Source: Streptomyces xantholiticus
Lineage (GTDB): Bacteria > Actinomycetota > Actinomycetes > Streptomycetales > Streptomycetaceae
DNA: 51,824 nucleotides
Assembly: GCF_014651015.1 (NCBI RefSeq)
Contig: NZ_BMWB01000038.1
Location: 1 to 51,824, forward strand
Direction: 5' to 3'
The position numbers and the translations under genes were made by a program. The notes under the pieces were generated by a model. It saw nothing but the letters and a program-made list of their open reading frames with translations. It had not been told where the DNA came from and did not search any database. Shown piece after piece: positions 9,031-16,916 of the stretch (the stretch's first letter is position 1; the number at the start of each line of letters is the position of its first letter).

Positions 9031-9429
9031 TTAGGCAACGCAAACTGCCCAAGCCTTCAGAATCCACGACTGTCCCCGCGGATATTTCTCGGCACTCACC
9101 CACCAACGCGTCTCGCTCTGGGGTCTACTCGAGGTCATTTGAGCGGGATAGGGTGCCGTCCACACCAGTTCGCCTGTGGTCGGCGAATACTCGCGGTGTA
9201 TGGCCTCCCCGCCGCCGCCGCTTACTCGGTACCCTTCGGGACAAGTGACTGCGATTCCCTTGCCAGGCGAGCCGTCATTGGCTGATTCGCGATTGACGAG
9301 GATATAGTGGTCCACTGCGGCCGATGCGGATCCTCCGGCCAGCAAGGACACCGCCAGGGTTCCTGCCGCGACGGAGCCGGCGAGGAACGAGGGGATCCCT
9401 ATTCGATATTTTCGCTGATTATCTGGCAT
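9031..9429 (-). CDS. Small secreted protein of unknown function
   Basis: A 132-residue protein with a clear signal peptide (basic MPDNQRKYR, hydrophobic core, ...GGSASAAVDH cleavage). The mature part of about 95 residues has CPEGYRVSGGGGEA and a C-terminal ILKAWAVCVA; the two cysteines could form one disulfide. No family is recognised. The TAA stop lies inside the TTAG/CTAA target duplication of the IS701-type element, so the insertion abuts the last codon but does not alter the protein. AT-rich DNA upstream (9430-9520) probably holds its promoter. Confidence 0.7.
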   Translation of the reverse strand: MPDNQRKYRIGIPSFLAGSVAAGTLAVSLLAGGSASAAVDHYILVNRESANDGSPGKGIAVTCPEGYRVSGGGGEAIHREYSPTTGELVWTAPYPAQMTSSRPQSETRWWVSAEKYPRGQSWILKAWAVCVA

Positions 9430-9941
9430 TGATTCACTTTCGGACCTAGCATATGTCGAGCCTCACCTACCGAGTGTATTTGAGCCCTCGATTTCGCTCA
9501 TGAGTAGTTGCTACTCAATTCCCCTTGCTGTTCGGCACAGCGTGAGCGGAACGCCCGATTATGCCGAATCGGCCCCTCGGTATTGGCGTTCCGGGCGATA
9601 GGTTCGCGGTGTCCTCTCCCGGCCGACCATCTCAGTTCGCGGGCGGCGGGAGTCGCGGTCCGCTCGTGGGTGGTGCAAGGGGTGTCCGGGTCGTTCGTCA
9701 CCGGGGCCGGCTCCGGACGCCCTCGCGCTGTCACGGGGCCCGTTCTCAACTGGGCGCCACGGGCTGCTCGAGGAGCCCTCCGGCGCGGCGGAAGCCGCAG
9801 CGCCGGTACTGCGGCGCGCTGAGCGGGAAGGCCAGACGACCAGTGTGTCCAGGCCGTCACTGCAGGCGTAGCGGTTGACCTCTTTGGGAGGGCTTGGCCG
9901 ATACCGCGATTGCGGCGTTCGGGGATGACGTAGAAGGCAAA
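9430..9941. other. Intergenic region, no firm gene
   Basis: The first 100 bases are AT-rich and fit a promoter for the secreted-protein gene. From 9560 to 9890 a minus-strand stretch begins with protein-like KEVNRYACSDGLDTLVVW but continues in good composition only after a frame change, so it could be a worn fragment of an unknown gene. Confidence 0.35.
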
Positions 9942-10241
9942 TCAACTCAGTTCAGCCGCGTGAGGTTTCATGGGGCTTGGGTTGTGCGGGCGAACGTGAC
10001 AGGGCGATCGGACCGCGCATGGAATCCCGTGGATACGCTCTCGTTGAGTGATCGGCCGAGCCCGCCGCAAGAGCAGCGTTCGTTCAGGCTTGCGGGTGGG
10101 GCGCAGGTGGCCACCTTGTACCTCGGCGGGCAGGGCGAAGCTGTAGCGGCCGTGGAAGTTGATGTGCGCGAACAACTGCGGGGAGCGGCGGGAGATGTCC
10201 TCGTCGCGGACGTGTCGGCCCTCAGCGCGGACGGTGTCTGG
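9942..10241 (-). pseudogene. Tn3-family transposase, C-terminal remnant
   Basis: The minus strand reads GRHVRDEDISRRSP then QLFAHINFHGRYSFALP and GGHLRPTRKPE. This matches the C-terminal region of Tn3-family transposases, where an L-S-P-x-x-x-x-H-I-N-x-x-G-R-Y motif is followed by LRPLRDP. Only this tail remains; the catalytic DDE part is missing. It lies head-to-head with an integrase remnant, suggesting they came in as one transposon. Confidence 0.65.
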
Positions 10242-10246
10242 CGTCG

Positions 10247-11056
10247 GTGGCGGACGACGAGATCGGCGAGGCCCTCGAACTGCTCTGGGGCACCTCGGCG
10301 GTCAACACCTGGAACTCCCGCCGGGCGGGGGTGCCGTCCTGGCTCGGCTGGTGCCGTGAGCGCGGCTATGAGGGCCGATGGTTCCGGCCTGGGCGAAGCG
10401 GCTGGCGGTGCCGGACTCCGAGACCCCGGCGCGCTCCAAGATGGCGATCGACCGGCTGATCGCGCAACGCGAGGTCCACCTGCGGGAGAGGACGCTGTGG
10501 CGGATGCTCTACGAGACCGCCGGGCGGGCCGAGGAGATCCTGGGCGTCAATATCGAGGAGGTGGACTTCGCCGGGCGTCGTTGCCTGGTCAAGGCCAAGG
10601 GCGCCCGGACCAAGGGCCGCCGCCGCGGCCAGGCGCGCGAGGACTACGTGCTGGAGACCGTGTACTGGGACGCCGGCACCGCCCGGCTCCTGCCCCGGCT
10701 GCTCAAGGGCCGCACCCGCGGACCGGTGTTCGTCACCCATCGCCGCCCAGGGCCGGGCAAGGTCGTCAGCCCCCGCGACGTCTGCTCGGACACCGGGCTG
10801 GCCAGGCTGTCGTACGAGCAGGCCCGAGCACTGCTGGACAAGCACACTCCGCCGCGGTCCCGGTACGGGCTGGGACCTGCACGAATACCGCCACTCCTCT
10901 CTGACCCACCTCGGCGAGCAGCACTCGTCACTCCTGATGCTCATGGCGAAGTCCCGGCACAAGAAACCGGAGAACGTCCGCCGCTACTTCAAGCCGTCCC
11001 CGGAGGCGATCGCCGAGCTCACGACCCTGCTCGCTCCCGGCGACAGCAGCCGATGA
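10247..11056 (+). pseudogene. Tyrosine-type integrase, two frameshifts
   Basis: The gene opens with GTG at 10247 (ELLWGTSAVNTWNSRRAG), shifts frame near 10360-10378 into VPAWAKRLAVPDSETPARSK and LWRMLYETAGRAEEILGV (holding the first catalytic Arg), and shifts again near 10865 into WDLHEYRHSSLTHLGE (H-x-x-R motif) and ENVRRYFKPSPEAI (catalytic Tyr), ending at TGA 11054-11056. All catalytic landmarks survive but are in three frames. The sequence type is a common streptomycete integrase of roughly 350 residues found beside Tn3-like elements. Confidence 0.8.
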
Positions 11057-11099
11057 GCCTCGTTCCTTGATCGTTCTCACCGCTAACTGTGTGCCCCGC

Positions 11100-11331
11100 T
11101 CTCGTATGGCTACGGCGAACGGACACGTGGGGCTGGGCGTCTCGGACGGCGCGCACCTTCGACCCGCGGCTGCAGGGCATGAGCTGATCGCCGCCGCCAG
11201 CGCGGAGATAGCCCCCATCACCGCCCGCATCTGGGGGCGGGATACCCGCCAAGGACCTGGCCGCCGCCGGCCGCGTCCTCGCTCTGGTCACTGAGCGCGC
11301 CAGCGCGGAGCTTGCAGCGCTGACCGCCTGA
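11100..11331 (+). pseudogene. MarR-family regulator, C-terminal remnant
   Basis: Plus-strand frames give HELIAAASAEIAPITARIW and, after a one-base shift in a G run near 11235, IPAKDLAAAGRVLALV followed by ERASAELAAL and a TGA. This is the usual C-terminal dimerisation helix of MarR proteins. The winged-helix part is missing. Its position just upstream of the FAD monooxygenase suggests it once regulated that gene. Confidence 0.55.
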
Positions 11332-11504
11332 CCGCCCGGCCACCTGATCGAGCCGATCGAGGACCGGCCGGGACACCGGCAGGGGCGGGTGAGGTAGCTG
11401 AGGAGGAGCGCGGATGGCCCGCTTCCCGTCCCTCCTCGCGGGGCTGGCTCCTTGACACCGCGGCGCCTTTTTGGCCTTCTCGGCCCTCGGTCATAGTCGG
11501 CGCC

Positions 11505-13067
11505 ATGGACTATGACGTAGTGGTGGCCGGAGGCGGCCCGGTCGGACTGATGCTGGCCTGCGAGCTCCGGCTCGGAGGCGCGCGGGTGGCCGTCCTGGAG
11601 CGCCTCACCGAAGTGGACCCGACGATCAAGGGCGGTGCGATCACCACGCCCAGCGCAGAGGCGCTCTACCGCCGGGGCATGCTGCCCGCGCTGGCCGAGG
11701 TGCAGCGGCAGGCGATGGACCGCTTCCAGGCATTCATGCGCGAACGGAACGGCGGGGACGGAGGCGGGGCCGCGGGCCAAGGGCTCGGGTTCGTCGGGCA
11801 CTTCGCCGGAATCATGCTGCGCGCCGACCTGGTCGACCGTACGGAGCCGGGCCTCGGCGACGCCGGACCCGCCGCCGAGATCGCTTTCGTGGCGCAGCAG
11901 GACATCGAGCGGCTGCTCGGCGGGCGGGCGGACGAGCTCGGCGTCGACGTGCGCCGGGGAGTGGAGCTGACCGGCTTCGACGCGGACGACGGGGCCGTTA
12001 CGGTGCGGACCAGCCACGGGGCCATACGCGCCGGCTGGCTCGTGGGCTGCGACGGCGGCCGCAGCACGGTCCGCAAGCTCGCGGGGTTCGAATTTCCCGG
12101 TACAGAACCGGAGATCACCTGTCACCAGGCGGTCGTGGAGATGAGCGGCGCCGAGGACCTGAAGGTCGGCTGGACCGCCACGGACACCGGGGTCTACGCC
12201 CACGGGCCGATGCCGGGACGCGTCGTCACCGTGGAGTTTGACGGCCCGCCGGCCGACCGGGACGCGCCGGTCACCACCGAGGACCTCCAGGCGCGGCTGC
12301 GCCGCGTATCCGGCGTGGACGTCACGATCACCGGGGTGCGGACCGCGACCCGCTTCACCGACCACGCCCGCCAGGTCACCGAGTACCGCAAGGGCCGGGT
12401 GTTGCTGGCGGGTGACGCGGCGCACGTGCACTCCGCGTTCGGGAGCCAGGGGCTGAGCCTGGGTATCGGGGACGCGATGAACCTCGGCTGGAAGCTCGCC
12501 GCGGTGATCGGCGGCCGGGCGCCGGAAGGGCTGCTGGACACCTACACCTCCGAGCGGCACCCGGTCGGTGCGTGGGTCCTGGACTGGACCCGGTCCCAGG
12601 TCGCGGCCATGCGCCCGGACCCGCAGTCCCGGGCCCTGCGCGAGATCGTCAGCGACTTGGCGGGGACGGTCGTGGGCACCACGTACCTCACCGCGCGGCT
12701 CAACGGTGCCGGGGGTCGGTACGAGCTGCCGGGCGAGCACCCGCTGACCGGCCGCAGCGCCCCGGACCTCGAACTCACCGACGGCGGCCGCCTCGCGGAC
12801 CACCTCCACGGGGGCCGGGCGCTCCTGCTCGACCTCACCGACGACCCGGAGCTCCGGGCCCTCGCTGCGGGGTATGCCGGCCGCGTCGACACCCTGACGG
12901 CCGGCTGCCCGTCCCGCCCGGAACTGGCGGCGGTCCTCGTCCGTCCGGACGGCTTCACGGCCTGGGCGGCCGACGCGGGGGTGCAGGCGCCGACGTCGAC
13001 GGCCGAGCTGGCGGAGGCGCTGGAGGAGTGGTTCGGAGTGCCAGAGGGTGCGGTGACGCCGGGCTGA
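11505..13067 (+). CDS. FAD-dependent aromatic monooxygenase (PHBH family)
   Basis: A 520-residue flavoprotein hydroxylase. The N-terminal VVVAGGGPVGLMLACEL is the GxGxxG FAD-binding fold, VGCDGGRSTVRKLAG is the family's DG motif, and GRVLLAGDAAHVHSAFG is the second FAD motif (GD). A C-terminal thioredoxin-like domain (from about residue 400) lacks a CxxC pair. This architecture is shared with rifampicin/tetracycline-type and phenol-type hydroxylases that add oxygen to aromatic rings using NAD(P)H. There is no clear ribosome-binding site; TCATAGT 6-12 bases upstream would suit a leaderless transcript. The frame is intact although both neighbours are decayed. Confidence 0.9.
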   Translation: MDYDVVVAGGGPVGLMLACELRLGGARVAVLERLTEVDPTIKGGAITTPSAEALYRRGMLPALAEVQRQAMDRFQAFMRERNGGDGGGAAGQGLGFVGHFAGIMLRADLVDRTEPGLGDAGPAAEIAFVAQQDIERLLGGRADELGVDVRRGVELTGFDADDGAVTVRTSHGAIRAGWLVGCDGGRSTVRKLAGFEFPGTEPEITCHQAVVEMSGAEDLKVGWTATDTGVYAHGPMPGRVVTVEFDGPPADRDAPVTTEDLQARLRRVSGVDVTITGVRTATRFTDHARQVTEYRKGRVLLAGDAAHVHSAFGSQGLSLGIGDAMNLGWKLAAVIGGRAPEGLLDTYTSERHPVGAWVLDWTRSQVAAMRPDPQSRALREIVSDLAGTVVGTTYLTARLNGAGGRYELPGEHPLTGRSAPDLELTDGGRLADHLHGGRALLLDLTDDPELRALAAGYAGRVDTLTAGCPSRPELAAVLVRPDGFTAWAADAGVQAPTSTAELAEALEEWFGVPEGAVTPG

Positions 13068-13169
13068 TCCGCCGCTCTGCTGACTGACTCGAACCACGAG
13101 CCGATCCCACTCACGGCCGCCGCACCCACCCGGTGTGGCGGCCGCCCGCACCCCAGTCCCGGCCCAGCA

Positions 13170-13433
13170 GCAGCCCGCACCGACCGCCTGCGTTTCGCGC
13201 CCGTGGCCGTCGCCTCCTACATCGGTGCCGCATACTGGTTCACCTCCTCCACCTCCTTCGCCAACCCGGCCGTGACCATCGGCCGGGCCTTCACCGACAC
13301 CTTCGCGGGCATCGCCCCCGCCTCGGTCCCCGGCTTCATCGGCGCCCAACTCGCGGGTGTCGTGGTGGGTCTGGCCCTGGTGGCGGTCATCTTCATGGGC
13401 GGCCGGACCGGATCCGAGCAGCCCGCTGCATGA
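13170..13433 (+). pseudogene. Aquaporin (MIP family), C-terminal remnant
   Basis: The frame reads TDRLRFAPVAVASYIGAAYW, then the second NPA loop TSSTSFANPAVTIGR and a last membrane helix. This is the final third of an aquaglyceroporin; the first NPA loop and four helices are missing, so the protein cannot form a pore. The subtype with FTDTFAGIAPASVPGFI is often found in actinomycete arsenic islands, where such channels carry arsenite. Its TGA overlaps the ATG of the next gene (ATGA), preserving the old operon order. Confidence 0.75.
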
Positions 13434-14485
13434 CCCAGCGGGCAGACGTGGTGGTGATCGGCGGCGGCCAGGCGGGATTGGCCGCCGGTTACCACCTGCG
13501 CCGCCTCGGCGTGGACTTCACCGTGCTCGATGCGCAGTCCGCGCCGGGGGGCGCCTGGCAGTACATGTGGGACTCGCTGCACCTGTTCTCCCCGGCCGCC
13601 TACTCCTCGTTGCCCGGGCGCCTCATGCCGCCCCAGCCCGGCCAGACGTATCCGGACGGGAAACGCGTCGTCGACTACCTCGCCGACTATGAGAAGCGGT
13701 ACGAACTGCCCATCCAACGCGGCATCCAGGTCGACGCCGTCCAACGCGACGGTCAGTTCCTGCGCGTGGAGAGCGGCTCCGGCTCCTGGCGAGCGCGTGC
13801 GGTCTTCAGCGCCATTGGCAGCTGGTCGCGCCCGTTCCTGCCCGCTGTCCCCGGCCGCGACGTCTTCACCGGCCGCCAGCTCCACACCGCGCAGTACCGC
13901 CGCCCGGCCGACTTCGCCGGACAGCGCGTCATCGTGGTGGGTGGTGGTAACTCCGGTGCACAGATCGCCGCCGACCTCGCCCACGAGACGGAACTGACGT
14001 GGGTGACCCGGCGTGAACCGCGCTTCCTCGCTGACGACATCGACGGCCGCATCCTTTTCGATGTCGCCACCGCCCGCCGCCGCGCCCTCGACGAAGAACG
14101 CACCGACACCGGCGGTGTCGCCTCGCTCGGCGAAATCGTCGCCGTGCCGCCCGTACGGGAAGCCGGGACGCAGGACTACTCAAGGCCCAGCCGATGTTCA
14201 TCCGCCTCACCCCGGACGGCGTCGAGTGGGCCGACGGCAGCCGCGCAGAGGCCGACGCGATCATCTGGTGCACGGGCTTCCGCCCGGCCCTCTCTCACCT
14301 CGCGCCACTCGGGCTTCGCGGCCCGCGCGGGCACATAGCTACCATCGGCACCCGGGCCGTGGACGAACACCGCCTGCACGTGGTCGGCTACGGCGACTGG
14401 ACCGGCGCGGCATCGGCCACCCTGATCGGCGTAGGCCGACCCGCTCGCGATGCGGCACATCAGATTTGCCGAACTGCTCCGCTGA
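13430..14485 (+). pseudogene. ArsO-like flavin monooxygenase, frameshifted
   Basis: It begins ADVVVIGGGQAGLAAGYHL (FAD fold), has SLHLFSPAAYSSLPG and VIVVGGGNSGAQIAADL (NAD(P) fold), then loses frame near 14163 where one C appears to be missing. The frame resumes as AGLLKAQPMFIRL, IIWCTGFRPAL and VVGYGDWTGAASATLIGVGR. A second shift (extra T near 14466) separates the last residues AELLR and the TGA. It belongs to the group-B flavin monooxygenases found in arsenic clusters and is related to the intact copy at 15762-16811. Two indels make it non-functional unless they are sequencing errors. Confidence 0.8.
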
Positions 14486-14504
14486 GGCCCGTTCTTCGCG
14501 CCGC

Positions 14505-14690
14505 TCAGAAGGCGATGGTGGCGGTGTCCACCCAGCGAGCCAGCACGCTGAAAGCAGCCAGCTGCTCCAGCGCCTCATGCTCGGGCAGCTCGGGAAGACC
14601 GTCCTCGTGGCTGTTGGGGTTACGGATGCCCGCAACGCAGCCCTCGGCGAAGGCGGCCGCGCCGCGATGGACGGTCCGGAGGCGGTGCCG
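14505..14690 (-). pseudogene. TIGR02391/Ymh-like protein, C-terminal remnant
   Basis: The minus strand reads RTVHRGAAAFAEGCVAGIRN then PNSHEDG, PEHEALEQLAAFSVLARWVD and TATIAF before TGA. The G-x-R-N-P-x-x-H-E motif followed by an aL..Laa.SlLaR.lD segment is typical of the TIGR02391 C-terminal domain, a family often found in plasmids and defence loci. Only the tail remains, and it joins directly onto the ArsN remnant, so the junction near 14690 is a recombination or deletion scar. Confidence 0.5.
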
Positions 14691-14958
14691 CGCCCGCGGG
14701 CGTAGGGGTGGACGTAGACCGAGTGCTCGACGACGCCGGCGTAGGCGCAGCGGCCGGAACCTTGGTGGCCGCGACCCAGCCCAGCACGGTGCCGTCGTCG
14801 TCCAGGGCGGCGAAGCGGTGTTCGGGCAGCTTGGTCGCGTCGAATGCCTGCCACGTGGGGGCGGTTGTTTCGAAGGTGGCGTTGCCTTCGTTGATGCCGA
14901 GTTGGTGGATGCGCAGCACTCGCTCGGCGTGCGCGGTGGTCAGCGGCGTGATGTTCAT
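14691..14958 (-). pseudogene. ArsN-like GNAT acetyltransferase, truncated
   Basis: Starting at ATG 14958 it reads MNITPLTTAHAERVLRIHQL, GINEGNATFETTAPTW and LDDDGTVLGWVAATKV, shifts frame near 14760 and continues CAYAGVVEHSVYVHPYARG RGTASG. This is the N-terminal two thirds of the ArsN1 (phosphinothricin acetyltransferase-like) GNAT fold up to the acetyl-CoA-binding Q/R-x-x-G-x-G/A loop; the rest is replaced by the TIGR02391 remnant. Family members acetylate arsinothricin or related herbicides. Confidence 0.65.
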
Positions 14959-15282
14959 GAGCGAACCATGATCGCTCGGACGGCGGCCGGGGAAGCGTTC
15001 CAGTCCGGCGCCGTTGACCTGGTACCGGGTCGAGGCGCCGATCCGTTCGGCCGGCACGAAGCGGACATCGGCCAGGACTTTCAGGTGATGGGAGACCGTC
15101 GGCCGGCCGATCGGCAGGTGCTCGACGATCTCCCCGACAGCCATCGGGCGCCGCTCGGTTGGCAAGCAGGTTGAGCACCCGGACCCGCATGGGGTCGGCC
15201 AGACTTTGAACCACCCGGCGTACAGGGTGGCGTCTTCGGTGCTGAGCGCGGCCAAGACGCGCTTCGTCTGTGACCGTTCCAT
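14955..15282 (-). pseudogene. Second ArsR-family regulator, several frameshifts
   Basis: From ATG 15282 the frame reads MERSQTKRVLAALSTEDATL and YAGWF, shifts to give QSLADPMRVRVLNLLANRAAP, and shifts back to MAVGEIVEHLPIGRPTVSHH and LKVLADVRFVPAERIG, the winged-helix recognition region. A further shift near 14990 replaces the native end (AAVRAIMVRS, TGA overlapping the ATG of arsN) by read-through into the acetyltransferase frame. At least three single-base indels are needed to restore the usual 110-residue ArsR. Confidence 0.65.
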
Positions 15283-15310
15283 TGATGATCGGCGATAATC
15301 GATTGAGCAG
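15283..15310 (-). promoter_or_regulatory. Probable leaderless promoter/operator of the second arsR
   Basis: The 28 bases before ATG 15282 are AT-rich for this genome and carry repeated ATC/GAT blocks (TCAATCGATTATCGCC...). The start codon follows at once with no ribosome-binding site, which fits a leaderless transcript whose promoter coincides with an autoregulatory operator. Confidence 0.4.
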
Positions 15311-15344
15311 CCGCCCCGGAAGAGTCCCGGGGGTTGCGGCTTCG

Positions 15345-15713
15345 TCAGGGGGTCGCGGCGGTGGCGAGGAGCTTGCCCATGGCGGCGAGGACGGACGGCT
15401 CGACGCGGTAGTAGACCCAGGTGCCCCGCCGCTCGGAGGTCAGCAGGCCGGCCTCTTTGAGCTTCTTCAAGTGGTGGGAGACAGTGGGCTGGGAGACGCC
15501 GACGTCGGAGATGTCGCAGACGCACGCCTCGCCGCCCTCGTGGGAGGCGACGGCGGAGAACAGGCGCAGCCGGACCGGGTCGCCGAGGGCCTTGAACATC
15601 TTCGCAGCCGTCTCGGCTTCCTCGGCGTTCATGGGGCGCTCGGTCAGCGGCGGGCAGCACGGCGCCGCGGCCTCGGCCGGTTCCATCAGCGGCAGCACCT
15701 GCACGTTCGACAT
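15345..15713 (-). CDS. arsR: ArsR-family metalloregulator
   Basis: A 122-residue winged-helix repressor. The core has MFKALGDPVRLRLFSAVASH, then the metal-site segment GGEACVCDISD with two cysteines (C-x-C, as in the arsenite-binding alpha-3 helix ELCVCDL of ArsR), the recognition helix VSQPTVSHHLKKLKEAGL and the beta-wing ERRGTWVYYRVEP. An extra N-terminal CC pair (APCCPP) may add ligands. It most likely represses the flanking genes until arsenite or antimonite binds. Its start lies 7 bases from an operator-like repeat with no ribosome-binding site, suggesting leaderless translation and autoregulation. Confidence 0.9.
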   Translation of the reverse strand: MSNVQVLPLMEPAEAAAPCCPPLTERPMNAEEAETAAKMFKALGDPVRLRLFSAVASHEGGEACVCDISDVGVSQPTVSHHLKKLKEAGLLTSERRGTWVYYRVEPSVLAAMGKLLATAATP

Positions 15714-15720
15714 GCGTCTA

Positions 15721-15741
15721 TCTTGACATACGTCGAACTAG
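15721..15741 (-). promoter_or_regulatory. ArsR-type operator upstream of arsR
   Basis: The box TTGACATACGTCGAA (15723-15737) fits TTGAC-N5-TCGAA. The 13-bp core TTCGACGTATGTC recurs, inverted in orientation, at 16826-16838 in the divergent promoter, and a second related box TTGACGTTCATCGAA lies at 16843-16857. The shared motif ties arsR to the operon on both sides. Confidence 0.65.
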
Positions 15742-15761
15742 CGCGCCCAGGGATCGGTCAG

Positions 15762-16811
15762 CTATGGCCGGTGGGCCAGGCGGCGGGCGGCTCGAGCAGC
15801 GTCCCGGCCGACGCCCCGCAGCGAGTTCGACGACAGTGAGCGCTGCCATTCCAGCCCGACGAAGGCCGGCCCGGGGTGCGTCAGGGAGGCGCCGTCGCGG
15901 TGGCGGGGCCGCCCTGTGGCGTCGAGGGCGCCGAGCCCGGTGAGGTAGGGCAGGTCGGGGCGGTACCCGGTGGCCAGCAGGATCACGTCGATCTCCTCTG
16001 CGGTGCCGTCCGTCCATGTCGCCTTGCGGTCCTCCAGGGCGGTGAACAGCTCCCGGCGGTCCGGCATGCCCGCCGCCAGTGCGGCGCGGTAGCGGCCTTC
16101 GTCGATGACGGGCTGGCCCGGCGGAGTGCGCAGCAAGTCGCCGAGTGGGGCGGTGTCCAGGCCGGTTGCCTTGAGCCAGAAGTGCAGGTCCCGGCCGAGG
16201 ACGTGCTGGCGGGCGAACTTAACCGGGTGGCGGCTGGCGAGCGTCACCTGCGCCACGGTGGCGAGCTCGGCCGCGATCTGCACGGCGGAGTTCCCGGCTT
16301 CCACGACGATGATCCGCTGTCCGGCGAAAGAGGCGGGGCCGCGGTAGTCGGCGGCGTGCAGCACCGTGCCAGGGAACTGCTCAAGGCCCGGCAATGCCGG
16401 CAGGTGCGGGCGTCCGAAGGTGCCGGACGCCGCGACCACCGCGCGCGCGGACAGCCGGCCGCCACCGGCCAGACTGAGGATGAAACCGGCCGCGTCCGGA
16501 TGGACTTCGGTGACGCTGCTGCCGGTGCGGATGTCAGCGTCCAGGTGTGCGGCGTAGGAGGTGAGGTAGGCGACGACCTCGTCGCGGTGCGGGTAGCGGT
16601 CCGGGTCCCCGCCGTCGAACGGCATCCCCGGCAGAGAGCTGTACCGGGCGGGGGAGAACAAAGTGAGGCTGTCGTAGTAGCACGGCCACGAGCCGGCTGC
16701 CCGGTCGGACGCCTCCAGCACCACAGGCTTGAGCCCGCGCCGGATCAGCTCATACGCCGTGGCCAGCCCGGACTGGCCGCCCCCGATCACTGCGACGTCA
16801 ACGTGCTCCAT
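15762..16811 (-). CDS. ArsO-like flavin-dependent monooxygenase
   Basis: A 349-residue flavoprotein with an N-terminal FAD fold (VAVIGGGQSGLATAYEL), the segment DSLTLFSPARYSSLPG and a C-terminal TGYRPDLPYL motif, as in flavin monooxygenases of actinomycete arsenic clusters (ArsO). The second dinucleotide fold reads IIVVEAGNSAVQIAAEL, so the first glycine of the expected G-x-G-x-x-A is Glu; this could weaken NADPH binding. CTGGAG lies 7 bases before the ATG at 16811. It is transcribed toward arsR from the divergent promoter at 16812-16916. The substrate is not proven; oxidation of trivalent or organic arsenic is an inference from context. Confidence 0.85.
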   Translation of the reverse strand: MEHVDVAVIGGGQSGLATAYELIRRGLKPVVLEASDRAAGSWPCYYDSLTLFSPARYSSLPGMPFDGGDPDRYPHRDEVVAYLTSYAAHLDADIRTGSSVTEVHPDAAGFILSLAGGGRLSARAVVAASGTFGRPHLPALPGLEQFPGTVLHAADYRGPASFAGQRIIVVEAGNSAVQIAAELATVAQVTLASRHPVKFARQHVLGRDLHFWLKATGLDTAPLGDLLRTPPGQPVIDEGRYRAALAAGMPDRRELFTALEDRKATWTDGTAEEIDVILLATGYRPDLPYLTGLGALDATGRPRHRDGASLTHPGPAFVGLEWQRSLSSNSLRGVGRDAARAARRLAHRP

Positions 16812-16823
16812 GAAACAACTCCA

Positions 16824-16858
16824 GATTCGACGTATGTCTATGTTGACGTTCATCGAAG
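16824..16858. promoter_or_regulatory. Divergent ArsR-type operator pair
   Basis: Two boxes face each other: TTCGACGTATGTC at 16826-16838, the inverse of the box before arsR, and TTGACGTTCATCGAA at 16843-16857. The TTGACG of the second box also suits a -35 element for the rightward operon, with CATGCT 17 bases further on as a weak -10. A repressor here would control both the monooxygenase and the Cys-peptide operon. Confidence 0.6.
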
Positions 16859-16916
16859 CAGGTGTCATGCTTGCAGCGCAAGACATCGACAGGCATCGAA
16901 GCACCGAGGAGTCGTC

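Noticed and set aside
9498..9945. Possible genes on either strand between the secreted protein and the Tn3 remnant
   Set aside because: Overlapping frames are Arg/Pro-rich without start signals; only one short stretch looks protein-like.
12080..12110. A tRNA-like GGTTCGAATT block
   Set aside because: It lies inside the monooxygenase coding frame and no cloverleaf can be drawn. No tRNA, rRNA or CRISPR array was seen in the window.
11019..13349. A 776-residue open frame on the minus strand
   Set aside because: It is antisense to the FAD monooxygenase, whose motifs are certain. Its Gly/Arg/Val-rich composition is what GC-rich antisense frames give.
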